NCBI GenBank assembly: GCA_903826865.1
Contig: CAIKGD010000048.1
Span: forward strand, 62,001-126,000
DNA: 64,000 nucleotides
Reading direction: 5' to 3'
DNA from: an uncultured Verrucomicrobiota bacterium
GTDB lineage: Bacteria; Verrucomicrobiota; Kiritimatiellia; Kiritimatiellales; Tichowtungiaceae
The translations under genes and the position numbers were made by a program. The notes beneath the pieces are model-generated. The model did no database searches and was not told where the DNA came from. It saw nothing but the letters and a program-made list of their open reading frames with translations. Each line of letters starts with the position of its first letter. Within the stretch, counting starts at the first letter, position 1. Shown in pieces: positions 56,292 through 64,000 of the stretch.

Positions 56292-57521
56292 ATGAACTGT
56301 TGCCTTCCTTACGGCCGTCAGGCCATTGATGAACTGGACATTCAGGCGGTTGTAAAGGTGCTGCGCAGCGACTGGCTGACCTGCGGCCCGGCGGTTACTG
56401 AATTTGAACGCGTTGTGCGCGAATACATCGGCGTAAAACATGCCATTGCGGTGAGCAATGGAACGGCGGCGCTGCATCTCTGCTGCATGGCGCTGGGCGT
56501 TCAGCCCGGCGATGTCGGCGTTACTTCGCCGTTGACGTTTCTGGCCTCGGCCAATTGCATTGCTTATTGCGGCGGGCGTCCGGATTTTGCGGACATCGAT
56601 TCAACCACCTATTGTCTCAGTCCGGACCGTCTGGAGGAATACATCCGGAAAAACGGCGTGCCTAAAGTGGTTATTCCTGTGGATTTTGCCGGGGTTCCGG
56701 CTGATCTGCCGCGTATTTATGCCATGGCGAAGCGGTACGGTTTTGCCGTGATTGAGGATGCGGCGCATTCTATCGGCAGTACCTATATCCATGAGGGTAA
56801 AATCATTCGCTGCGGCGCTTGTGTTCATTCCGATCTGGCAATTTTTTCGTTTCATCCGGTCAAGACCGTTACGGCGGGCGAGGGCGGAATGGTGCTGACC
56901 AATGATGATGCGCTGGCGGCCAAAGTCCAGATGCTGGCCAGTCACGGTATGGAACGGAGCCCTGCACTTTTTCAGCCGTGGCCGGTACGCAATGCGGACG
57001 GCACCTTGCAGGAACAGCCGCTGCCGGCCGATCCGGACTTTGTAAAAGCTCCCTGGCTCTACCAGCAGCAGGAACTGGGCTACAACTACCGGGTCACTGA
57101 CATTCAGTGTGCTCTCGGTACCTCGCAGTTCGGCCGGCTGGATGAAATTATGCAGCGGCGCAGGGTTCTTTTTGACCAATACCAGCGGGCGTTCGGATCG
57201 AATCCGCAGCTGATCTGTCCGCCGTGTCCGGAAGGAAGCGATCCGGCCTATCATCTGTACGTTCTTCGCTTTAAAGAGGGGGCGGAATCCCTGCGGCTTG
57301 CGGCCTGCGCTACATTGCGCGAAAATGGGATTTTTGCGCAGGTTCACTATCTTCCGGTTTACCTGCAACCATGGTACCAGCGGCAGTACGGCTATCCGCG
57401 CGGGAAATGTCCCGAAGCGGAAGCGGTGTATGGCGACTGTCTGAGCATCCCGCTTTTTCCGGGTATGACGGAAGAGGATATGCAGAAGGTGATACGAATC
57501 ATAAACGGGCTTACTGTTTGA
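56292..57521 (+). CDS. pseC: DegT/DnrJ/EryC1/StrS aminotransferase, PseC-like
   Basis: LPYGRQAIDELDIQAVVKVLRSDWLTCGPAVTEFE, VIEDAAHSIGS, DLAIFSFHPVKTVTAGEGGMVLTND. Confidence 0.87.
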   Translation: MNCCLPYGRQAIDELDIQAVVKVLRSDWLTCGPAVTEFERVVREYIGVKHAIAVSNGTAALHLCCMALGVQPGDVGVTSPLTFLASANCIAYCGGRPDFADIDSTTYCLSPDRLEEYIRKNGVPKVVIPVDFAGVPADLPRIYAMAKRYGFAVIEDAAHSIGSTYIHEGKIIRCGACVHSDLAIFSFHPVKTVTAGEGGMVLTNDDALAAKVQMLASHGMERSPALFQPWPVRNADGTLQEQPLPADPDFVKAPWLYQQQELGYNYRVTDIQCALGTSQFGRLDEIMQRRRVLFDQYQRAFGSNPQLICPPCPEGSDPAYHLYVLRFKEGAESLRLAACATLRENGIFAQVHYLPVYLQPWYQRQYGYPRGKCPEAEAVYGDCLSIPLFPGMTEEDMQKVIRIINGLTV

Positions 57522-57551
57522 TGATCGCCGCTAAACTGATACGGGGCGGAA

Positions 57552-58208
57552 ATGGCTGAGAAACAGAAAGATATATTTCTTCAATCGGAAGGCGACGAGT
57601 GGTTTTCAAGAAACCGTCAGGCGCTTGCTGTCCGGAAATTTCCGGAAGGGGATGCAATACTCGAGGAGTTGCTGGACATCCTGTCCGGAAAAACCTGCGG
57701 CCGGAAACTGAAAGTGCTGGAAATTGGTTGCGGGGACGGCGGAAGACTGGCGTGGTTGCAGCAAAACTGCGCGGTTGATTGCTATGGAGTTGATCCTTCG
57801 GCCAAAGCGGTTGAAGCCGCCGCTTCCTGCGGAATCAATGCGGCTAAAGCGGTCGCCGATGATCTGCCGTTCAAGGACGGAGAGTTCGATGTGGTTATCT
57901 TCGGTTTCTGTCTTTATCTGTGCGACCGGAGCGATCTTTTCCGTATTGCCTGTGAGGCCGACCGCGTACTTTGTTCTCCGGGCTGGCTGCTCATTCAGGA
58001 TTTTTTCAGTCCGATTCCCCGGTCCAGAATTTATCATCACCGGCCCGGTGTAATGACCTATAAGATGGATTACCGGAATCTGTTTTCGTGGCATCCCGGC
58101 TATGAGTGCATAACTCATAAAGTCAGAGGCCACCAGAACGGATCGTATACCGATGATCCGGAAGAGTGGACTGCAATTTCTGTTCTACGAAAAGCGAACT
58201 GCGGTTAA
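57552..58208 (+). CDS. class I SAM-dependent methyltransferase
   Basis: KVLEIGCGDGGRLAWLQQNCAVDCYGVDPSAKAVEAA, LPFKDGEFDVVIFGFCLYLC. Confidence 0.88.
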   Translation: MAEKQKDIFLQSEGDEWFSRNRQALAVRKFPEGDAILEELLDILSGKTCGRKLKVLEIGCGDGGRLAWLQQNCAVDCYGVDPSAKAVEAAASCGINAAKAVADDLPFKDGEFDVVIFGFCLYLCDRSDLFRIACEADRVLCSPGWLLIQDFFSPIPRSRIYHHRPGVMTYKMDYRNLFSWHPGYECITHKVRGHQNGSYTDDPEEWTAISVLRKANCG

Positions 58209-58223
58209 TGGAGACTTTCCTTT

Positions 58224-59540
58224 ATGAATATCGAAAAAAGTTTGGCGATGCAGAAAAAAGCCGCGGCACTTATTCCCGGCATGACTCAATTACTGTCCAA
58301 GCGGCCCGACATGTTCAGCTATGGTGTCTGGCCCGGATATTACAGCCGGGCTGAAGGCTGTGAGGTATGGGACCTCGACGGCAACCGCTACACCGACATG
58401 AGTATTGCCGGCATCGGGGCCAATATTCTCGGGTACGCTGTTCCCGAAGTGGATGATGCTGTGCGCCGTGCGATTGCGGCCGGCAGCAGTTCTTCTCTCA
58501 ACTGCCCTGAAGAAGTCGAGTTGGCCGAGCTGCTCTGCGAATTGCATCCCTGGGCGAAAATGGCCCGCTTTACACGCGGCGGCGGCGAATCCATGGCTGT
58601 TGCTGTGCGGATTGCCCGGGCGCATACCTGCCGCGACCGCATTGCTTTCTGCGGTTATCACGGCTGGCATGACTGGTACCTCGCCGCAAACGTCGGCACC
58701 GAAGATGCGCTGGGCGAACATCTGCTGAGCGGACTCAGTCCGTCCGGCGTTCCGCGCGGACTTAAAGGAACGGCGCTGCCGTTCCGCTATAATCAGCCGG
58801 AAGAGCTGGAAGCCATCGCAAAAAAATATCCCGGCGAGCTGGCGGCGATCGTCATGGAGCCGATCCGCAACTCGCCGCCTGCGCCCGGCTTTTTTGAAAC
58901 CGTCCGCCGGATTGCCGATGAAACGGGAGCCGTTCTGATCGTAGATGAAATTTCGGCCGGACTTCGCATGAATACCGGCGGGGCACATTTGAAAATCGGG
59001 TTGCATCCTGACATTGCTGTTTTTTCAAAATCGCTCGGCAACGGCTATCCGATCGGCGCGGTCATCGGTAAACGGGAAGTGATGCAGGCCGCTCAATGTA
59101 CTTTTATCAGCAGTACTTGCTGGACCGAACGAACCGGCCCGGCGGCGGCCGTTGCGACGCTGCGGCGTCATCGCGAATTGGATGCCGGACCTTATTTAAT
59201 GAAGCTCGGCGAATCTGTACAGGCTGGCTGGCAGGCGGCGGCTGACAAGCACGGAATCCATGTGCATGTCGGCGGACTGCCGGCCATGAGTCACTTCAGT
59301 TTCGAACATGAAACGCCGCTTGCACTCAAAGCGCTTTTTGTTCAGTTGATGCTGGAAAAAGGGTTTCTGGCAACGACGGCTTATTACGCGATGGCCGCGC
59401 ATCGGCAGGAGCATGTCACCGCCTATTTGAAGGCGGTTGATTCGGTCTTTGCTGAAATGGCCGTCATCATTGCCGGAAAAAGCGTTATGAAGCATCTTAA
59501 AGGCCGGCCGGCGTCTGCCGGATTCAAACGCCTGACATGA
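58224..59540 (+). CDS. class III aminotransferase (glutamate-1-semialdehyde aminomutase-like)
   Basis: RFTRGGGESMAVAVRIARAHTCRDRIAFCGYHGWHDWY, LIVDEISAGLRMNTGGAH, AVFSKSLGNGYPIGAVIGK. Confidence 0.92.
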   Translation: MNIEKSLAMQKKAAALIPGMTQLLSKRPDMFSYGVWPGYYSRAEGCEVWDLDGNRYTDMSIAGIGANILGYAVPEVDDAVRRAIAAGSSSSLNCPEEVELAELLCELHPWAKMARFTRGGGESMAVAVRIARAHTCRDRIAFCGYHGWHDWYLAANVGTEDALGEHLLSGLSPSGVPRGLKGTALPFRYNQPEELEAIAKKYPGELAAIVMEPIRNSPPAPGFFETVRRIADETGAVLIVDEISAGLRMNTGGAHLKIGLHPDIAVFSKSLGNGYPIGAVIGKREVMQAAQCTFISSTCWTERTGPAAAVATLRRHRELDAGPYLMKLGESVQAGWQAAADKHGIHVHVGGLPAMSHFSFEHETPLALKALFVQLMLEKGFLATTAYYAMAAHRQEHVTAYLKAVDSVFAEMAVIIAGKSVMKHLKGRPASAGFKRLT

Positions 59541-60436
59541 GCAACGACTCATCCAGATTGGTTTTAGGAACTGTGCAGCTCGGCATGCCCTATGGCGTTG
59601 CAAACCGCGCAGGGAAGCCTGATGCCGCCGCCGCAACCGCTGTCGTTGATGCCGCATGGAGGGGAGGTATCCGTTACTTTGATACCGCACAGGCTTACGG
59701 CGACAGCGAAACGGTTCTGGGAAAAATTTTTCAAACATTGAAAATTTCTGATCAGGTCAAAGTAATCAGCAAACTGCCGCCGGACATTGACGGAGCGGAT
59801 CAGGTCGCTGTTTTTCAAAGTTTGGAAAAATCAGTTGAGCACTTGCGGGTGCCGGTGCTTTACGGGCTGATGTTGCATCGTGAAGAAATGCTGGATAATT
59901 GGAACAAGGGATTGGGCGAGGCGCTGGCCGGATTCAAGGCGTCCGGGCGGGCACAGCATATCGGCGTTTCGGTCTACACCCCGGAGCGTGCTTTCCAGGC
60001 ATTGGAAACCAAAGGCATTGATCTGATTCAAATTCCAGCCAGCCTGTTTGACCGGCGTTTTGAAAAATCGGGCCTGGCCTCGCAGGCAGACCGCTGCGGC
60101 TGTGAACTGCACATCCGCAGTGTATTTCTCCAGGGTTTGCTGCTGATGCCGCCTGAGAAGCTGCCGATTTCGATGTGTTTTGCAAAACCGGCGCTCGCCC
60201 GGTTTGCGGAACTGGCCGTCGAAACCGGCCTGACGCAACAGCAGGCCGCGTTGCTTTACATCCGTGAACGCTGGCCGCAGGCGCACGTGCTTTTTGGCGC
60301 TGAAAATGCAGAGCAGGTTCACTCCAATATCGCCTGCTGGCAGAAACCGGTTGATCCGGCGGTGTTTGATAAGTTTAATGAAGCATTAAGTAACGTAGAC
60401 GAAAAAATAATCCGACCGGACAGGTGGCCGAAATGA
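59537..60436 (+). CDS. aldo/keto reductase
   Basis: LVLGTVQLGMPYGVANRAG, YFDTAQAYGDSETVLGK, HIGVSVYTPERAFQAL. Confidence 0.9.
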   Translation: MSNDSSRLVLGTVQLGMPYGVANRAGKPDAAAATAVVDAAWRGGIRYFDTAQAYGDSETVLGKIFQTLKISDQVKVISKLPPDIDGADQVAVFQSLEKSVEHLRVPVLYGLMLHREEMLDNWNKGLGEALAGFKASGRAQHIGVSVYTPERAFQALETKGIDLIQIPASLFDRRFEKSGLASQADRCGCELHIRSVFLQGLLLMPPEKLPISMCFAKPALARFAELAVETGLTQQQAALLYIRERWPQAHVLFGAENAEQVHSNIACWQKPVDPAVFDKFNEALSNVDEKIIRPDRWPK

Positions 60437-61185
60437 AAACAGTTGTCATTATACAAGCACGGATGGGTTCGAGCCGGCTGCCCGGCAAAGTATTGATGCC
60501 GCTCGGCGGGAAACCTTCGGTACAGCACGTCATTGAACGTGCCCGGCTGATTCGCGGAGTTGATGAAGTGGTGCTGGCAACGTCGGTTGCCTCGATTGAT
60601 GATCCGCTGGCCGCTTTTTGCAAGACCTTCGGCGTGACCGTTGTGCGCGGAAGCGAGGATGATGTACTCGACCGATATTATCAGGCCGCCAAAGCAGCCC
60701 GGGCGGATGCGGTTATCCGTATCACAGGCGACTGCCCGCTGCTTGATCCGGTCGAAAGCGCAAAAGTGCTGGATGCGTTCCGTTCATCCGGGGCTGATTA
60801 TGTTTCGAATGTTAATCCGCCGACTTTGCCGGACGGGCTGGATACGGAAGTTTTCCTTTTCAGCGCTTTGGAAACCGCCTGGAAACAGGCCGGCAAAAAA
60901 TCAGAACGCGAGCATGTCACACTGTATATTTCCACCCATCCTGAACTGTTCCGTATTGAGAGCATAAGCAATCCGGTTGATTGGAGCGGGCACCGCTGGA
61001 CGCTGGATGAAGAGCGCGACTACCGCATGCTCAGCGCCGTGTATGACGAACTGTCTCTGCGCGGCGAATTCGGTGCTCTCGCTGAAGTGCTTTGCATTCT
61101 CCGCGACTATCCTGAAATCGCCCGTCTGAACGGCTCCATCGAACGTAACGAAGGGCTGAAAAAATCGCAGCAGGAAGATGAATAA
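60433..61185 (+). CDS. SpsF/PseF-like cytidylyltransferase (glycosyltransferase family protein)
   Basis: KTVVIIQARMGSSRLPGKVLMPLGGKPSVQHVIER, GSEDDVLDRYYQAAK, RITGDCPLLDP. Confidence 0.9.
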   Translation: MKTVVIIQARMGSSRLPGKVLMPLGGKPSVQHVIERARLIRGVDEVVLATSVASIDDPLAAFCKTFGVTVVRGSEDDVLDRYYQAAKAARADAVIRITGDCPLLDPVESAKVLDAFRSSGADYVSNVNPPTLPDGLDTEVFLFSALETAWKQAGKKSEREHVTLYISTHPELFRIESISNPVDWSGHRWTLDEERDYRMLSAVYDELSLRGEFGALAEVLCILRDYPEIARLNGSIERNEGLKKSQQEDE

Positions 61186-62761
61186 ACCACCACTTTTTAT
61201 TCGCGCCGACGCTAATACCCGGATAGGAACGGGCCATGTGATGCGTTGTATTGCGCTGGGGCAGGCGTGGCAGGACGCCGGAGAACAGAAGTCAGAGATC
61301 AGAGAGCGGCCGCCTGTTCTATTCATCTGTGCAGGAATTCCCGAGACTCTTGCAGAGCTTATTCAATCTGAAGGATTCGGCTTGATCCGTATTGAGGCTG
61401 AGCCGGGAACTCCTGAAGATATTCGCCAAACTCTGGAAGTTCTTTCAGGTTTCAGGTCTCATCCTTCATCCTTTTCTCCGTGGCTGGTTCTGGACGGCTA
61501 TCACTTCGATCTCGAATATCAGCGCGCTGTGCGCAAAGCCGGATGCAAGCTGCTGCTGATTGATGATTACAACCATCAGGCTGAATACGAGTGCGATATT
61601 CTGCTCAATCAGAACATCAATGCCTTCGATCTGAACTATAAAATTAATCCGGATGCCCGGTTGCTGCTTGGTACCGGTTATTCGCTGCTTCGACGGGAAT
61701 TCCGAGCCTTGGAACAAAAAGGGCGGGTGTGTCCAAGCATTGGAAAAAATATACTGGTGACGCTCGGCGGTGCGGATCCGGACAATGTGACATTGAAGGT
61801 GATCGAAGCGCTCCGGTTGATCAACCGGTCTGATCTTCATGCGGAAATTGTTGTTGGTCCCGCCAATCCCCATCTCAATTCCCTCCGGCAGGCGGTTGCC
61901 GCGTCAGCCGTCAGCTGCGAACTCATCAGCGCTGTCCGGGATATGTCCGGACTGATGCGCCGGGCCGATCTGGCCGTTTCGGCCGGAGGCAGCACATGCT
62001 GGGAGCTCTGCTGTCTCGGGGTTCCGTTCATGACGCTTGTACTTGCCGAAAATCAGCGCGGGCTTGCGGAGGGACTGAACCGTCGCGGCATTGCCGGAAA
62101 TGCCGGGGAGGGCGCGCAGATTGGATCGCAGGAAATAGCGGCGCGGCTGACCGCGTTACTGGACGATCCGGCGGAGCGGGAGCTAATGAGTATTGCGGGG
62201 CGCGCGCTGATTGATGGGTTTGGAGTGCATCGTGTTCTGTGCCGGCCCGCCAAAGATGCCGGACTGGATCTGTTTGCCGGGCGGCTGACGCTCCGTTGTG
62301 CCGGAGAGCACGATCTGGAGCGGCTGTGGCTCTGGGCCAATGACCCGGCGGTTCGCGCCAATTCGTATCAACCCGAACCGATTCCCTTTGCCGAGCATCA
62401 AAAATGGTTTAAAAAGAAGCTCGGCACGCCAGACTCTCTGATTTTGATTCTTGAGCTGGATGGCACCGCCGCAGGACAGGTCCGTTATGACCGGGTTGAT
62501 CAGGAAGCGGCCGAAATCGATTTTTCAATTGATGCAAAATTCCGCGGACTCGGGCTTGGAGACCGGCTGATTAAACTCAGTCTGGACAAGGCGGCGAAAC
62601 GACTTGGTGTGCGCACATTGCGTGCGCTGGTGATGGAAAGAAATAAACCGTCAAGCCGGGTATTTGAAACCGCTGGGTTTGAACAGCAGGGTTTTGAAAT
62701 GCGGGCGGGTGTGCGAAGCGTCCGCTTTGAAAAAGGTTTTATAATTACATCGGGAGAATGA
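61178..62761 (+). CDS. PseG-like nucleotide-sugar hydrolase fused to a PseH-like GNAT acetyltransferase
   Basis: PseG: FIRADANTRIGTGHVMRCIALGQAW, LVLDGYHFD, SAGGSTCWELCCLGVPF. GNAT: LRCAGEHDLERLWLWANDPAVRANSYQPEPI, IDFSIDAKFRGLGLGDRLIKLSL. Confidence 0.9.
   Translation: MNKPPLFIRADANTRIGTGHVMRCIALGQAWQDAGEQKSEIRERPPVLFICAGIPETLAELIQSEGFGLIRIEAEPGTPEDIRQTLEVLSGFRSHPSSFSPWLVLDGYHFDLEYQRAVRKAGCKLLLIDDYNHQAEYECDILLNQNINAFDLNYKINPDARLLLGTGYSLLRREFRALEQKGRVCPSIGKNILVTLGGADPDNVTLKVIEALRLINRSDLHAEIVVGPANPHLNSLRQAVAASAVSCELISAVRDMSGLMRRADLAVSAGGSTCWELCCLGVPFMTLVLAENQRGLAEGLNRRGIAGNAGEGAQIGSQEIAARLTALLDDPAERELMSIAGRALIDGFGVHRVLCRPAKDAGLDLFAGRLTLRCAGEHDLERLWLWANDPAVRANSYQPEPIPFAEHQKWFKKKLGTPDSLILILELDGTAAGQVRYDRVDQEAAEIDFSIDAKFRGLGLGDRLIKLSLDKAAKRLGVRTLRALVMERNKPSSRVFETAGFEQQGFEMRAGVRSVRFEKGFIITSGE
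61281..61308. repeat. heptad-periodic in-frame insertion 1 in pseG domain
   Basis: GAGAACA GAAGTCA GAGATCA GAGAGCG. Confidence 0.6.
61443..61476. repeat. heptad-periodic in-frame insertion 2 in pseG domain
   Basis: CTTTCAG GTTTCAG GTCTCAT CCTTCAT CCTTTTC. Confidence 0.6.
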
Positions 62762-62832
62762 TCCCGTTATTATTGGGTCAATGATAAGAGGTCGGGGATA
62801 GCAGTACATAAGGGGGCGATATTTGTGAGGAT

Positions 62833-62854
62833 GGACAGACAGGAGTGTCTGTCC
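62833..62854. repeat. REP-like hairpin GGACAGACA-ggag-TGTCTGTCC
   Basis: Perfect 9-bp arms in the intergenic region between pseG/H and the ATP-grasp gene. Confidence 0.65.
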
Positions 62855-62953
62855 TACGATGGTTGCCGTTGCCAATAAATACCGAATGTTATGCGAGGTT
62901 GGTGTGAGATAAACCGCGAAAAGCTGGATTGAAAATCATCGAAAGTTGAACTA

Positions 62954-63892
62954 ATGAAAAAGATTCTTTTTACCGGCGGCGGCGGGGCCGGCAATGAAGC
63001 TTTATTCCGGCTTCTGAAAGACCGCTATGAAATGCACTTTGCCGATGCCGATCTTCAAGCCATTGATCCGGCTATTCCGGCGTCGCAGCGCCACGCTGTT
63101 CCCTTTGCCAACGATCCGGTTTTTGCCGATCAGCTGTGCGGTCTGATCAAGCGCTATAAAATTGATCTGCTGGTGCCCGGCGTTGATGAAGAGTTGTTGA
63201 CGGTTGCGAAGCTGGCGGCAGACGGCAAAGTGGCGGCCCTGTTGCCGCCGGAGCGGTTTGTCCGTCGACATCTCGATAAATTTTATTCGATGCGGTTTCT
63301 CAATGAACGGAAACTTGCGGCGCCGCGCACTGTGCTCGCCGCGCAGGCGGAAATGATCGGGTTTCCCTGTATCGTAAAACCCCGGCGGGGCCGGGGATCG
63401 CGCGGAGTTGTGCAGATCAGTTCCCGTAAACAGCTCGACGCTTATCTCGCGTACACTGGCGGAATGGACGACTGGATCGCTCAGGAACAGGGGCAAGGCG
63501 AGGAGTTTACGGTCATGATGGCGGCTGCTGCAGACGGTACACTGCGGGCGGTTGTGCCGGTGGCTGTTGAAGTGAAACGCGGTATCACCTTGCGGGCGCA
63601 AACCTGCCGGAACCGTGAGGTCGAAGAGGCCTGCCGCAAAGTGCATGAAGCCGATCCGGTTGCCGGATGCTATAACATTCAACTGATCCGGCAGGCCGAT
63701 GAACGGATTCTGATTTTTGAAATCAACCCGCGAGTGTCCACCACGCTCTGTCTGGGGGTTGCCGCCGGCGTTGACCCCGTTGCCGTATTTCTGGAGCAAT
63801 CACCGGATGGAAACGCGGCGCTACTGCCGTTCAAAGAAAAACTGCACTTACAACGCAACTGGGTGAATCATATTCAAGGGGTTTCGGTTTGA
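62954..63892 (+). CDS. ATP-grasp domain protein (carbamoyl-phosphate-synthase-like)
   Basis: ILFTGGGGAGNEALFRLL, FPCIVKPRRGRGSRGVVQISS, EEFTVMMAAAADG, LIFEINPRVST. Confidence 0.88.
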   Translation: MKKILFTGGGGAGNEALFRLLKDRYEMHFADADLQAIDPAIPASQRHAVPFANDPVFADQLCGLIKRYKIDLLVPGVDEELLTVAKLAADGKVAALLPPERFVRRHLDKFYSMRFLNERKLAAPRTVLAAQAEMIGFPCIVKPRRGRGSRGVVQISSRKQLDAYLAYTGGMDDWIAQEQGQGEEFTVMMAAAADGTLRAVVPVAVEVKRGITLRAQTCRNREVEEACRKVHEADPVAGCYNIQLIRQADERILIFEINPRVSTTLCLGVAAGVDPVAVFLEQSPDGNAALLPFKEKLHLQRNWVNHIQGVSV

Positions 63893-64000
63893 TCCAACGG
63901 CATTTCCAGGAGAATCCCGGTATTGACGGAACCGCCATGGAGCAGCTCGGCCGGATCGGACGCGATTTGCGGTCTGAAAGGGGGGCGGAATGCGGCGGAA
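63889..64000 (+). CDS. possible next ORF, truncated by window edge
   Basis: TTG start overlapping the upstream stop, open to the end of the window; product unknown. Confidence 0.3.
   Translation, partial: MIQRHFQENPGIDGTAMEQLGRIGRDLRSERGAECGG

Noticed and set aside
1-64000. CRISPR arrays, prophage, transposase or integrase genes
   Set aside because: No regularly spaced direct repeats of 24-40 nt, phage structural genes or DDE/tyrosine recombinase motifs seen.

Overview
The window is 64 kb of a dense bacterial chromosome. Gene content suggests the PVC superphylum, possibly Kiritimatiellota-like, but that is inference and was not tested. I see no rRNA, classical tRNA, CRISPR array, prophage or transposase. 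Housekeeping blocks include argH (3' end), nusA-infB-rbfA-truB-ribF, accA, folB, murD, a FtsW/RodA protein, recD2, a GTP-type PEP carboxykinase, efp-epmA-ssrA (tmRNA), metY-metX, hom and lysC. Accessory blocks are a phd/PIN toxin-antitoxin pair beside a lone XRE regulator with palindromic operators, a FadL-like porin divergent from a ketosynthase plus two histidine kinases and a response regulator, and a glycan cluster with O-antigen ligase, PseC, SpsF/PseF-like and fused PseG-PseH genes. The most unusual pattern is a dispersed family of short elements with a strict 7-nt period. They are often arranged as two heptad arms in inverted orientation. They sit at gene ends, supply stop codons, and occur in frame inside ribF and pseG. 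Related observations are a GxxExxY gene whose start and stop codons both lie inside flanking inverted repeats, a palindromic in-frame insertion in epmA, four nested inverted repeats in one divergent promoter region, a ketosynthase with an apparent Cys-His-Asn active site, and a candidate SAM-family riboswitch upstream of metY. All calls come from reading the sequence; no database searches were run.
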